Position numbers and translations under genes: made by a program. Shown one piece after another: positions 53,353 to 62,895 of a stretch of DNA of 64,000 bases. Positions within the stretch are counted from its first letter, which is position 1, and each line of letters begins with the position of its first letter. Where the stretch lies: assembly GCA_965224275.1 (NCBI GenBank), contig CBDCYR010000012.1:620001-684000 (forward strand). The letters are read 5' to 3'. The notes under the pieces were generated by a model. It was given only the letters and a program-made list of their open reading frames with translations. It made no database searches and had not been told where the DNA came from. The stretch is from CAUZWH01 sp965224275. Its GTDB lineage: Bacteria > Pseudomonadota > Alphaproteobacteria > SHVV01.

Positions 53353-54090
53353 GTGAAGTGGCTTACGCCGGCGAGCATTTCGGAAGCCTGCACAATGTTT
53401 TCGACGCCCGGCGCCCGCATCGTAGCCGGATGCACGGCGGTGCCGCCCCGTTCCCTTGTCCGTGACGAATCGGGCCCGCTGATCGACCTGTCGGGTCTTG
53501 CCGGCCTCCAGCAAATTGCACGTGACGGGGATCGCCTTTTTGTCGGTGCGATGGTCACCATCGAAACGCTGGCCATCGACGACCGGCTGGCTGCGGACCT
53601 TCCTCTGTTGGCGCACGTGGCACGGCAGGTAGGCGACGCCGTCATCCGTCGGCAAGCCACGATCGGCGGGAACCTGATGGCCAGGGGAGGATGGGAGATT
53701 CCGGCTGCCCTGCTCGCACTGGGTGCGTCGCTGCGCGTCGCGGGTGCTTCCGGCGAACGCAGCGCAGACGCAGCTGTTCTCTGCGCCCCCGACTTCGCGC
53801 TTGCCGAGGGGGAGATCCTCGTGGGCGTTGAGATCGCGGTACAACCTGCTGTGCAGTGGTCATACCGTCGCGCGACAACGAACGGGGGCGCCTTTCTCTG
53901 TGCGGTCGCCGGGACCCGTAGTTCGGATGGCGCCAATCTTTTCCTGGCTGGCGGCGCTGACCATCCGCTGCATCTTGCCGGTGCACGGGAGGTACCGCCC
54001 TTGCGCTCGGACGCACTGGCCAGCGGCACCTACCGTCGTCGCTTGGTCTCGGTTCTGGCCGAGGAAGCTATCGCGGAGATCGCCGCATGA
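53353..54090 (+). CDS. FAD-binding subunit of a second molybdenum hydroxylase
   Basis: About 245 aa. It carries the FAD_binding_5 region (IVAGCTAVPPR, VGDAVIRRQATIGGNLMARG) but is shorter and more divergent than the CoxM-like protein on the other side. The AGGTDL/AGGQS motif reads VAGCTAV. GTG 53353 follows GGGGGAGGG by a few bases; GTG 53347 and TTG 53311 are weaker choices. Its stop overlaps the next ATG (ATGA). Confidence 0.85.
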   Translation: MKWLTPASISEACTMFSTPGARIVAGCTAVPPRSLVRDESGPLIDLSGLAGLQQIARDGDRLFVGAMVTIETLAIDDRLAADLPLLAHVARQVGDAVIRRQATIGGNLMARGGWEIPAALLALGASLRVAGASGERSADAAVLCAPDFALAEGEILVGVEIAVQPAVQWSYRRATTNGGAFLCAVAGTRSSDGANLFLAGGADHPLHLAGAREVPPLRSDALASGTYRRRLVSVLAEEAIAEIAA

Positions 54091-56843
54091 TCGACGTTAC
54101 GGTTGCTCTCTCCCTCGATGGCGCGCCCGTATCGCTCACGGGACCACCGGCCAAGAGCCTGCTCATGGCGCTGCGCGATAGCGGTGCGACATCCGTGCCG
54201 AAACCGGGTTGCGAGGCGGGGCAATGTGGCGCCTGCACGGTGCTGTTGGATGATGCGCCGGTGCGATCTTGCCTCGTGCCCGTCGCACGTACGCAAGGCC
54301 GCCAGGTCACGACGGCGAGTGGATTGGTGAAGGATGACAAGGCGAAATCGCTCGTTGATCGTCTCGTCGATCACGGTGCGTTTCAGTGCGGCTACTGCGC
54401 GCCGGGTATCGTCACGCGCCTCCACGCGCATATAGATTCTGGCGGCGCGGCGGACGCGGAATCCTTGAGAGAGGCCCTCAAGAGCAACCTGTGCCGCTGC
54501 ACCGGCTACCAGAACTTGGTCGATGCGTTAACGGATTGGCCCAACGGAGCTTCGCCGGCGGCGCTTGAAGACCGGCCGGGCTTCGGAGCCCGTATCCCTC
54601 AACTCGACGGGTCCCGCAAGGCCACGGGCGAGCAGACCTACACCACGGACATGGTCCTGGCGGGCATGCTGCATGGACGCATCCTGCGTTCGCCTCTGCC
54701 GCATGCATCCATCCGGCGAATCGATATCGACGCGGCTCTGACGTTGCCTGGCGTCATAGCGGTGATAACCGCCGCTGATGTCCCGCAGACCACCTATACC
54801 GGCGCATTCCGCAATCCTAACGATGTGCAGACACTGCGTGCCGACGAGCGCGTACTCAACGACCACGCGCGATTCGAGGGTGATCGAATTGCCGCAGTTG
54901 CGGCAGAAACACCGGAGGCTGCACAACGAGCCCTCGACGCGATTCACATCGAATACGATTCTCTCCCCGCTGCCTTTGACCCTGTGGCGGCCCTGCAGGA
55001 CGCCGCAACGGAGATTCATGCTGGCACACGCAATCACGCTGCTGAACCGTTCGCCTTCGATATCGGGGATGTCGAAACGGTTGAGCCTCAACCCGCTCAT
55101 GTTGTTGGCGGCACGTTCCGGACGGCTGCGGTACAGCATTGCAACCTCGAGCCAAAAGCCGCTCTTGCGAGTTGGAGCGCGGACGGACGATTGAACCTGA
55201 CCACGAACACGCAGGTCCCTTTTCACGCGCGCAAGGTTCTCTCGCGGGCGCTTGGCGTCGAGGAAAGCCTGATTCGGGTTCATGCACCGGATATGGGGGG
55301 AGGCCAGGGCGAGCGCTCGGATCTTGGCGACGAAATCGTCGCGGTGGTGTTGTCGCAGAAGACGAAGCGGCCAGTGCGGTGGGCGAACAGCCGCGAGGAG
55401 CAGTTTACGTCCTCCCGCACCCGACACGCCGTCGTCATGGACGCCACCATGGCCGCCGATAAAGACGGCAATTTCGTCGCCCGCGAGATCCAGGCGACGG
55501 TCGGCACCGGTGCCTATGCGGGAATGGGCTACCGGGTCATGAAGTCGCTGGGTATTCGCAGCGCGGCCATCTACCGGACCCCCAACTTTCGCTATCGCGG
55601 ACGGCTCGCCTACACGAACCTGCCCAATGCCGGCGGGATGCGTGGCTTTGGTTCGCCGCAAGGCGCCTTTGCGACGGAGACCCTGGTCGACGAACTAGCG
55701 GCGAAGATCGGTGCGGACCCGCTCGACCTACGTCTGCGCAATCTGATCAGGGAGGGCGATCCCTATCTCGACCTTGGTCCAGAGTGGAAGGTCGGTTCTG
55801 TGCACGCTGCCGATGGTATCCGGCAGCTCGGTGAGCGTTTCGACTGGACGAAGAAACGTGCGGCGTGGCCGGCGTCGCGAGAGCCGCGCGTCTGGCGTGG
55901 GATCGGCGCCGCGGTCGGTACACACATCAGCACGGTGATGCCGTATTACCGCGATCACGGAAACGCCTATGTTGATCTGCATGAGAACGGGCACTACGTC
56001 GTTCGCACCGGGGTGCCCGATACGGGTACGGGATCCTCGACCGTTTTCGCACAACTTGCTGCAGAGGAGTTGAAGGCCGACGCGCGGGACATCCGCGTCG
56101 TCACAGGCGATACCGATCTGGCGCCGTATGACCAGGGCGCGCATTCGAGTCGAACGACATATGTTGCCGGAGAGGCGGTCCGCCGGGCTGCTGTGGCCCT
56201 GCGCGAATCGATTCTGTCTCGTGCGGCTGAGATGCTCGGCGTCCCGCTCTCGGTGCTTCGCCTCACGGCAGAGGGAATCTCGTTCGAGGGCGACAACCTG
56301 GACCGCAACCCGACGGTCGCGGAGGTCGATCACTGGGTTCGCTTCGAGTCGGATCGGCCGGAAATGCTTAGCGGCCAAGGTTCCTTTCTGCCGCCGAGTG
56401 TCGCGCCGCCCTTTGCGGTCTGCATGGCCGAAGTTCGCGTCGATCCATTAACCGGGCGGGTCCATGTGGACCGGGTCGGCGAGGCGATCGATTGCGGGCA
56501 GCCGGTAAACCCAATGTTTGTCGAAGGTCAGCTGCATGGTGCGGTGGCCATGGGCATGGGCGCGGCGCTTTGCGAGGAGTATGTCGTCGGCGAAGACGGC
56601 CGGCTCCTGACCCGCGACTTTGCGAGTTACCAAATTCTCCACGCCGCCGACTTGCCAGCCATCGAGACGCTCATTGTTTCCTCACACGAGCCGACGGGCC
56701 CGAACGGCGCCAAGGGACTCGGAGAGGCCTCCGTCGTGCCGGTGGCCGCAGCGATCAGCAACGCCGTTGCCCATGCGATCGGCAAGTTCCCGCGCGAGAT
56801 ACCATTGACGCCCGAACGCGTGCTCGCCCTGATTGATGCTTAG
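54087..56843 (+). CDS. Fused 2Fe-2S / molybdopterin-binding subunit of a molybdenum hydroxylase
   Basis: 918 aa. Residues 1-155 are a CoxS-like ferredoxin unit (CEAGQCGAC...C; CGYC; CRCTGY). After a short linker comes a full large subunit (~165-918): GEQTYTTDM, RSPLPHASIRRI, PDMGGGQGERSD, AGGMRGFGSPQG active loop, TGTGSSTVFAQ, and catalytic Glu880 in AKGLGEASV. With the upstream FAD subunit it makes a two-gene enzyme. Such S-L fusions are seen in some XDH-family dehydrogenases for nicotinate-, aldehyde- or purine-like substrates; the exact substrate is open. Confidence 0.92.
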   Translation: MIDVTVALSLDGAPVSLTGPPAKSLLMALRDSGATSVPKPGCEAGQCGACTVLLDDAPVRSCLVPVARTQGRQVTTASGLVKDDKAKSLVDRLVDHGAFQCGYCAPGIVTRLHAHIDSGGAADAESLREALKSNLCRCTGYQNLVDALTDWPNGASPAALEDRPGFGARIPQLDGSRKATGEQTYTTDMVLAGMLHGRILRSPLPHASIRRIDIDAALTLPGVIAVITAADVPQTTYTGAFRNPNDVQTLRADERVLNDHARFEGDRIAAVAAETPEAAQRALDAIHIEYDSLPAAFDPVAALQDAATEIHAGTRNHAAEPFAFDIGDVETVEPQPAHVVGGTFRTAAVQHCNLEPKAALASWSADGRLNLTTNTQVPFHARKVLSRALGVEESLIRVHAPDMGGGQGERSDLGDEIVAVVLSQKTKRPVRWANSREEQFTSSRTRHAVVMDATMAADKDGNFVAREIQATVGTGAYAGMGYRVMKSLGIRSAAIYRTPNFRYRGRLAYTNLPNAGGMRGFGSPQGAFATETLVDELAAKIGADPLDLRLRNLIREGDPYLDLGPEWKVGSVHAADGIRQLGERFDWTKKRAAWPASREPRVWRGIGAAVGTHISTVMPYYRDHGNAYVDLHENGHYVVRTGVPDTGTGSSTVFAQLAAEELKADARDIRVVTGDTDLAPYDQGAHSSRTTYVAGEAVRRAAVALRESILSRAAEMLGVPLSVLRLTAEGISFEGDNLDRNPTVAEVDHWVRFESDRPEMLSGQGSFLPPSVAPPFAVCMAEVRVDPLTGRVHVDRVGEAIDCGQPVNPMFVEGQLHGAVAMGMGAALCEEYVVGEDGRLLTRDFASYQILHAADLPAIETLIVSSHEPTGPNGAKGLGEASVVPVAAAISNAVAHAIGKFPREIPLTPERVLALIDA

Positions 56844-56943
56844 GTGTTCGCACCTGTTACGATTTCGGCTGACCCTTCGACGACATCAGAGGCCGCGTTC
56901 TACGATGCCTTGCGGTTTACTGCAGTGACCCGAGGTCGACTCT

Positions 56944-56964
56944 CTAGTGGATTCCATCCACTAG
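56944..56964. repeat. Perfect 9-bp palindromic hairpin CTAGTGGAT-TCC-ATCCACTAG
   Basis: A perfect 9-bp stem with a 3-nt loop, 100 bp after the fused hydroxylase stop and 20 bp before the tRNA-Gly fragment. No U-tract. It may be an accessory recombination site or the end of an element; not a classical terminator. Confidence 0.6.
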
Positions 56965-56983
56965 CGACGTCGCAATTTCTCGT

Positions 56984-57028
56984 TTGCCAAGGTTGGGGTC
57001 GTGAGTTCGAATCTCGTCGTCCGCTCCA
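56984..57028 (+). tRNA. 3' fragment of tRNA-Gly(GCC): probable attachment-site scar
   Basis: 45 nt matching the 3' portion of tRNA-Gly: anticodon loop TTGCCAA, 3' anticodon stem GGTTG, variable loop, T arm GTGAGTTCGAATCTCGT, 3' acceptor strand CGTCCGC, discriminator T and encoded CCA. The 5' half is absent: upstream bases cannot pair with the anticodon stem or acceptor. Such precise 3' tRNA ends are left as attR when an element integrates into a tRNA gene. Not a functional tRNA. Confidence 0.85.
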
Positions 57029-57068
57029 GGGGCTCCCCACCAGCCGGCATATTTCAATCCCCGCCGGC

Positions 57069-58201
57069 TCAGCCAAACATGCGATCGATGTAATGGGTAA
57101 TGACGTTGTGGACCGCGCTCTCCATCGCGGCGTGGAGGACATGCGGCCCGGGTCGAACTGGTTGGAGCTCATCGCCCGTTGCAGGGAAACGGCCATCGAG
57201 CGGTCTTCCTCGACAGACTCCTCGATGAACTTGGTGTAGCTGCCGACCTTGGCCCGGAAGTCGGGTTGGCTGAAGAACTCATGGGGGTAAAGGAAGTCGA
57301 CGATGATTTTCGTTCGCTCGAGGGAAAGCGGCCACACGATAAACGGTACGATGACGTCGCAATAAGCGAAGAAGTGATAGTTCGGCGTCATGCAGCCGGC
57401 GCAGACGAACGACTCAGGCGTATCGTCCAGCCACGGCATCTTGCCGAAAATAGTCTTTCCGTCCGGCGACATCGGCGCCGCGTCGTAATACATCCGAAAA
57501 CCGCCATCTTCGAATAGCTTGTGGTGGCGCCGGTCGGGCTCGGCGAACGCTGCCAGCGTATCGGCGTGAAGGGTTTGCCCGTGGTAGGTATCGGTGAAGT
57601 TCTCGACAACGAGCTTCCAGTTGCAGTCGAGCTCGACCTCCAGCCTGTCGGCCAACCGGCATCGTTCCGGTTTCAGGAAACCGAATTCGCGCTCCATGTT
57701 GGCGACGAAGTCGCCGAGCGGCGGCGCATTCTCATCGAAAGAGATAAAGACCGACCCCCGCCACACGTCGAGCCGGAGCTGCGGCAGGTGGCATTGCGTA
57801 GGGTCGAAGCCGCTCGCTTCGGTCATGTAAGGGGCGCCGACCAGTTGGCCGCCGAGGTCGTAGGTCCAGCCGTGATAAGGGCAGCTGAAATGGGTCGTGT
57901 TTCCCGTGCCGGTCGCGACCTCGACACCGCGGTGACGGCACATGTTCAAGAATGCATGGAGGTCGCCGTTTTCATCGCGCGCGACGATCACCGGCTCGCC
58001 CATGATCGATAAGGTTACGAAGTCCCCGGGACTTTCGATCTCCTCCACCCGCGCCACGCACAACCAATCGCGCATGAAGATCCGCTCTTTCTCGAGCGGG
58101 TAGAGCTCGGGCGCAGAATAGATCCAGCCCGGAAGGTGCCGCGCGCTGCGAAGCTCGGTTTGGGTGTCGCGAAAAATTTCCGCGACATTCGAGATCGTCA
58201 C
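57069..58201 (-). pseudogene. Rieske-type ring-hydroxylating oxygenase alpha subunit, frameshifted near the C-terminus
   Basis: Rieske cluster ligands CRHRG and CPYHGW, then the mononuclear iron site NFTDTYHGQTLH (Asp/His/His). Typical alpha subunit of ~380 aa. Start is uncertain; GTG 58201 (TISNVAEIFRDTQ) is the best placed, and the open frame to 58447 looks non-native. After FDPGRM (near 57140) the frame changes. The native end HAAMESAVHNVITHYIDRMFG is one base out of register and stops at 57069-57071. In the present frame translation instead runs to 56900 through the antisense of the tRNA-Gly scar. One base is missing near 57135-57140. Confidence 0.85.
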
Positions 58202-58516
58202 TTCAACCGTCGATTTACGATGTTTGAATCGCCGTCCGGTCTCAGTAGAGGCCGTTGAAGAACCTATTGCAAGAGGTGCTGGTGGCGCGCTCGGGATTAG
58301 GTCGAAGGTCCAGTTTACCCTCGTGAGTGGATGTAGTTCGGAGTAGCTAAAAAGGGTATCCCTAGACACAAACAGACATTCGCTCAGCCGAGAAAAGGCA
58401 GCCGCAGGAGATCTCTTGTTGAACCGGTTTGACGAACGTTTGAACAATGAGGGGCGGGGGTGTTTACGCTATGCTACGAGCTATCGATTTGGCGAAGTAG
58501 AACACTGGAGAAACCA

Positions 58517-58924
58517 ATGGTGCTTCCTGATTTAGCCAAAGAATTGCTAAGCGGAAAGAACTTCGGGACCGTTGCCACGATCATGGAGGACGGCTCACCT
58601 CAGGCGAGCGTCGTGTGGTTTGACACCGATGGCGAGCACGTCATCTTCAACACATCGGAAGGACGGCTCAAGACGGACAACATGCACCGCGAGCCTCGTG
58701 TCGCGATCGCTATCCACGATGCCGAAATGCCCTATCGGCAGGCAATGATCCGCGGGCGCGTGGTCGAGATCACGGCCGAGGGTGCTGATGAACACGCCGA
58801 CCGGCTAGCCAAGAAATATTTAGGTCTCGATAAGTATCCGTATCTGCAACCGGGCGAGCAAAGAGTCATCGTCAAAGTGGCTCCTGAGCGGGTTGGACTG
58901 ATAGATCATCCGGTCGCCGGATAA
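58517..58924 (+). CDS. Pyridoxamine 5'-phosphate oxidase-family (FMN/F420-binding split-barrel) protein
   Basis: 135 aa. The split beta-barrel pattern is clear: LSGKNFGTVATIMEDGSPQASVVWF, VIFNTSEGRLKTDNMHREPRVAIAI, and RGRVVEITAEGADEHADRLAKKYLG, the signature of PPOX-class proteins related to F420/FMN-dependent reductases. ATG 58517 has GGAG seven bases upstream; the ORF to 58460 lacks support. Divergent from the Rieske gene, so perhaps functionally linked. Cofactor and substrate unknown. Confidence 0.88.
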   Translation: MVLPDLAKELLSGKNFGTVATIMEDGSPQASVVWFDTDGEHVIFNTSEGRLKTDNMHREPRVAIAIHDAEMPYRQAMIRGRVVEITAEGADEHADRLAKKYLGLDKYPYLQPGEQRVIVKVAPERVGLIDHPVAG

Positions 58925-59050
58925 CAACAGACCGCCCAGCCATACTTTCGAGAGGTCCGGATTACCCTTAAGTTCGGACGTAGTTCACCGCGGCCTGAAA
59001 GGGTAATTCGTAACCAGGAAACGACATTCCGAGAAGCGCAAGAAACGAGG

Positions 59051-59638
59051 TTAGGCTTTGTTCAAAGCCGCCTTCACGAATTCAAGCCTGTCCTGCCCGA
59101 AGAACATCCGCGCACCGATAAAAAACGTGGGTACTCCGAAAACGCCACGCTCGACCGCATCCTCACTGTTCCGACGCAACTGGTCCTTCACGTCCTGGCG
59201 GTTTATCTCCGAAAAATATATTTCTGAATCGAGAGCGGCTTCGTCGAGTGTTAACTGAACCTGATCCGCATCGCTCAAGTTACGCGACTTGAGGCAAATC
59301 GCCTCGAACATGGCCTTGATATACGCATCGCGTTCGCCACGTTCCTCGGCGACAATAACGCCCCGCATTAGCGGCAGGCTCTGAACCGGTGAGTGCGGGT
59401 TTTCCTCTAGCGGCACCCCATAGTGTCCGGCCCACATCATCAAGTCCTGGACGTACCATTCCTTTTTTGCCGGGATCACCAGCGGGCCTGCATTACCGGT
59501 GGCCTTGAAAATTCCACCGCAAAAGACCGGAGTTAATTGCAGCTCAGCGCCGGTCTCAGCAACGATTCGATCAAACTGCGTCCACGCGAGGTAGCAAGGT
59601 ACGCTGACGAAGTCATAGATAAACTCAAGCGTGGCCAA
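59051..59638 (-). CDS. DsbA-family / 2-hydroxychromene-2-carboxylate isomerase-like protein
   Basis: 195-aa thioredoxin-fold protein of the kappa-GST/HCCA isomerase group: N-terminal EFIYDFVSVPCYLAW, with the Ser of the usual DFxSPxxY motif kept; cis-Pro loop GVFGVPTFFIGARMFFGQDRL near the C-terminus. HCCA isomerases use glutathione in naphthalene-type aromatic breakdown. It is on the same strand as the cyclase-TPR gene, ending 127 bp beyond the PPOX stop. Confidence 0.88.
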   Translation of the reverse strand: MATLEFIYDFVSVPCYLAWTQFDRIVAETGAELQLTPVFCGGIFKATGNAGPLVIPAKKEWYVQDLMMWAGHYGVPLEENPHSPVQSLPLMRGVIVAEERGERDAYIKAMFEAICLKSRNLSDADQVQLTLDEAALDSEIYFSEINRQDVKDQLRRNSEDAVERGVFGVPTFFIGARMFFGQDRLEFVKAALNKA

Positions 59639-60661
59639 ATACAGTCTCCCGGGAGGTGATCAGGCGTCCCAACCTGCTTTGCGCAACCCTTCAAGGTTCA
59701 GCTCAACAAGGGCTGAGTTGCGAAGGAATATCTTGCGATAGTCGTCGGCCGTTTTGATATCGCGCTTCGACAAATATTCAGATAGGCACGCGGCTGCCTC
59801 CTCCTTGCGCTCCATGTGGCCGAGAAGAACAGTCTTGAACCCTAGATATGAAACATCGTGCGGACGTGCGCGGAGGCATTGTTCGAGTTGGGCATAGGCA
59901 TCATCAAACAGCCGCTGCCCGAGCTTCGCTTGCATGAGCTGGAAGTGATATCTGCTCAAGTTGGGGTCGAGTGGGCTCAGATCAAAACACATCTGTGCGC
60001 AGCGCTCGGCCTCTTCCGGTGATCCGTGGTGACTGTAGGCCGCAGCCAGCGCCTCGAAAGCATCTGCTGAGCTAGGATTGAGCTCGACCGCTTTGCGGCC
60101 GGACGCCACCGCCTTGTCGTAATCACCCTCCCAGAAATGAGCCATGCATAGAACTTGGTGCACGCGGAAGTTTCGCGGGTCGATCGCGATCGCCTGCGCC
60201 GCCAACTCGAAAATGGTTGCGATCGATTGAGCAACATTCGGTGTGCGCATCGCATAGATATCAGCGCTGTGACACAGCCCAAGTGCAGCATAGGCATCCG
60301 CAAACGTTGAATCAGCCTCGATGGATTTCTCGAAAAACTGTTTTGTCTCATCCCGCTGCCGACCGTAGGACTTCATGCTGACCATCCCGTGTAGATAGAG
60401 ATCCCACGAGCTGAGATTGTCCGGACGTTTCTGGGTGACAGCGAGCATTTCAGCATTACGCATTTCAGGTTGGACCGCGGCGACGATGTTACCCGTGATC
60501 TCGTCCTGGAGAGCGAATACATCCTCGAGGTCGCGGTCGTAACGGTGTTGTTCGGCGTGGAATATTGACCCCCTATTGGGGGTTATCGGCGTCCAAAATT
60601 GACCCCCCTGGTTTTGTGCTCTTGAACACACCTTGTTGTTTGGACAGACGAGGTGGGGGAG

Positions 60662-62180
60662 ATGCTGGTAGTGGAGACGATTGCGCGGATCCGTCGGGAT
60701 CATCTGGTGAGGGGCGTTCCGATCAAGAAGATCGCCCGGGATTTGAGGGTTTCGAAGAACACGGTGCGCAAGGTGGTGCGGGGCGATGAGACCTCGTACA
60801 GCTACGAGCGCAAGATCCAGCCGATGCCGAAGCTTGGACCGTGGGTGGATGAGCTCGAGCGCCAGCTGGAGGCCAACGAGAAGAAGCCGCGCCGGGATCG
60901 GCTTGTCTCTGCTGCGGATTCATGAAGACCTTGCGGCTCTGGGCTATGGCGGCGGCTACGACGCGGTGCGCCGCTACGCCAGGACCTGGCGTCGGCGGTG
61001 GCGGCTGTTGTCGCCGTCGCAGGGTTTTGTGCCGCTGAGCTTCGATCCCGGCGAGGCCTACCAGTTCGACTGGAGCCACGAGTACGCGCGCCTGTCGGGT
61101 GTGACGACCAAGGTGAAGGCGGCGCACATGCGGCTCTGCTACAGCCGCATGTGCAGCTGGTTCAGATCTTCCCGCGCGAGAGCCAGGAGATGGTGTTCGA
61201 GGCGCACGAACGGGCCTTCCACTTCTTCGGCGGGGTCTGCCGGCGGGGCATCTACGACAACATGAAGACGGCGGTGAGCATGGTCTTCGTCGGCAAGGAG
61301 GGCGCCTACAACCGGCGCTTTCTGGAGCTGTGCTCCCACCATCTGGTGGAGCCGGTGGCGTGCACTCCGGGTGCGGGCTGGGAGAAGGGGCAGGTCGAGA
61401 GGCAGGTGGGTGACGTCCGCGGCCGCCTGTTCGTGCCCATCCCGCGGGGCCGCTCCTACGCCGAGATCAACGCGTGGCTGATGGATCGGTGTATCGAGGA
61501 CGCCAAGAAGCGGCCGCATCCGACGATCGAGGGCAAGACGGTGTGGCAGGTGTTCGAGGAGGAGCGGCCCTTCCTGATGGCCTATCGCGGCCCCTTCGAC
61601 GGCTTCCACGCCACCGAGGTGGCGGTCTCCAAGACCTGTCTGGTGCGCTTCGACAACAACCACTACAGCGTGGCGGCCCGCGCCGTCGGGCGGACGGTCG
61701 ACGTGCGGGCCTATGCCGATCGGATTGTCATCCGCCAGGATGGCGAGACTGTTGCCGAACACCCCCGGAGCTTTGGACGCGGTGAGATCGCCTGCAATCC
61801 ATGGCACTACGTGCCGATCCTGACACGGAAGCCCGGTGCGCTGAGGAATGGCGCGCCTTTCAAGGGTTGGCAACTGCCCGGCGCGCTGGGCCGCATGCGG
61901 GCGCGGCTGACGGGTTGCAACGACGGCGATCGTCAGATCGTCAAAATCCTCGCGGCGGTGCTGGAGGACGGGCTGGAGGCGGTCGAGGCGGCCTGCGCCG
62001 AAGCGCTCGCCTGCGGCGCCTGCAGCGCTGATGTTGTGCTCAACATCCTCGCCCGGCAGTGCCAGCCGCCGCCGCCGCCGGCCATCCCAACGCCCGAGGG
62101 CCTGCAGCTTCGCCACCAGCCGGTGGCCGACTGTCAGCCGCTACGATCGCCTGAGGGAGGCCGGTCATGGAGCGTCATGA
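60662..62180 (+). pseudogene. istA: IS21-family istA of element B, three frameshifts
   Basis: ATG 60662 follows GAGGTGGGGGAG. The HTH segment (IKKIARDLRVSKNTVRKVVRG) is intact, but the frame shifts near 60905 (LSLLRIHEDLAALGYGG continues in another frame), near 61155 (LVQIFPRESQEMVFEAH), and near 62130, after which the usual end RYDRLREAGHGAS stops at 62180. The catalytic-core segments (FDWSHEY, GIYDNMKTAV, WEKGQVERQVG) are spread over two frames, so element B cannot make its own transposase unless frameshifting or sequencing error is involved. Confidence 0.85.
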
Positions 62181-62895
62181 GGTGCTGGCGATGATGACGG
62201 CGTTGAAGCTTGCGGGCATGCGCGCCGCCTACGACGACATCCTCGCCGACGGGCTCAAGCGTCGTCATCCGGTGCAGCAGATCATCGGTACGCTGCTGCA
62301 GACCGAGGTCGCCGACAAGCAGGCGCGCTCCATCAAGTACCAGATGGCGTCCGCCAGGCTGCCGACGGCCAAGGAGCTGGCCGACTTCGACTTCGCCGCT
62401 TCCCCGGTCAACGAGCCCCTGATCCAGGAACTCGCCGGCGGCGACTTCCTGGAGAGCAAGCGCAACATCGTGCTGGTCGGCGGCACCGGCACCGGCAAGA
62501 CCCATCTCGCCGTCGCCATCGCCCGCGCCTGTATCAGAAAGGGCGCCCGTGGCCGCTGCTACAACGTCGTCGACCTGGTCAACCACCTCGAGGCCGAACT
62601 CCGCTCCGGACGCCAGGGCCGTACCGCGGACCAACTCGTCCGACGCGACTTCGTCATCCTCGACGAACTCGGCTACCTGCCCTTCGCCCAGGCCGGCGGC
62701 CAGCTGCTGTTCCACCTGATGAGCCGGCTCTACGAGCGCACCTCGATCATCGTCACCACCAACCTCGCTTTCGGCGAATGGCCCTCCGTCTTCGGCGACC
62801 CCAAGATGACCACCGCGCTGCTCGACCGCCTGACCCACCATTGCGAGATCATCGAGACCGGCAACGAGAGCTGGCGCTTCAAGAACCGCTCCTGA
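62167..62895 (+). CDS. istB: IS21-family AAA+ helper ATPase IstB (element B)
   Basis: 242 aa, intact. Walker A GGTGTGKTH near residue 105, Walker B FVILDELGYLPF, sensor VTTNLAFGEWPSVFGD, and C-terminal HHCEIIETGNESWRFK. The start overlaps the native istA stop by 14 bp. It is more like the short IstB group than that of element A. Confidence 0.92.
   Translation: MERHEVLAMMTALKLAGMRAAYDDILADGLKRRHPVQQIIGTLLQTEVADKQARSIKYQMASARLPTAKELADFDFAASPVNEPLIQELAGGDFLESKRNIVLVGGTGTGKTHLAVAIARACIRKGARGRCYNVVDLVNHLEAELRSGRQGRTADQLVRRDFVILDELGYLPFAQAGGQLLFHLMSRLYERTSIIVTTNLAFGEWPSVFGDPKMTTALLDRLTHHCEIIETGNESWRFKNRS

Noticed and set aside
54528..55661. 377-aa minus-strand ORF inside the fused hydroxylase gene
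   Set aside because: Plus-strand frame carries all molybdenum hydroxylase motifs; the antisense frame is Arg/Gly-rich with no motif.
56984..57028. A complete tRNA-Gly gene
   Set aside because: Upstream bases cannot form the 5' acceptor, D arm or 5' anticodon stem; only the 3' 45 nt match.
56900..57068. C-terminal extension GRRDSNSRP of the Rieske ORF as a real protein domain
   Set aside because: It is the antisense translation of the tRNA-Gly 3' end; the native C-terminus lies in another frame.
61139..62116. 325-aa minus-strand ORF opposite istA of element B
   Set aside because: Antisense shadow; the plus strand encodes recognisable transposase domains.
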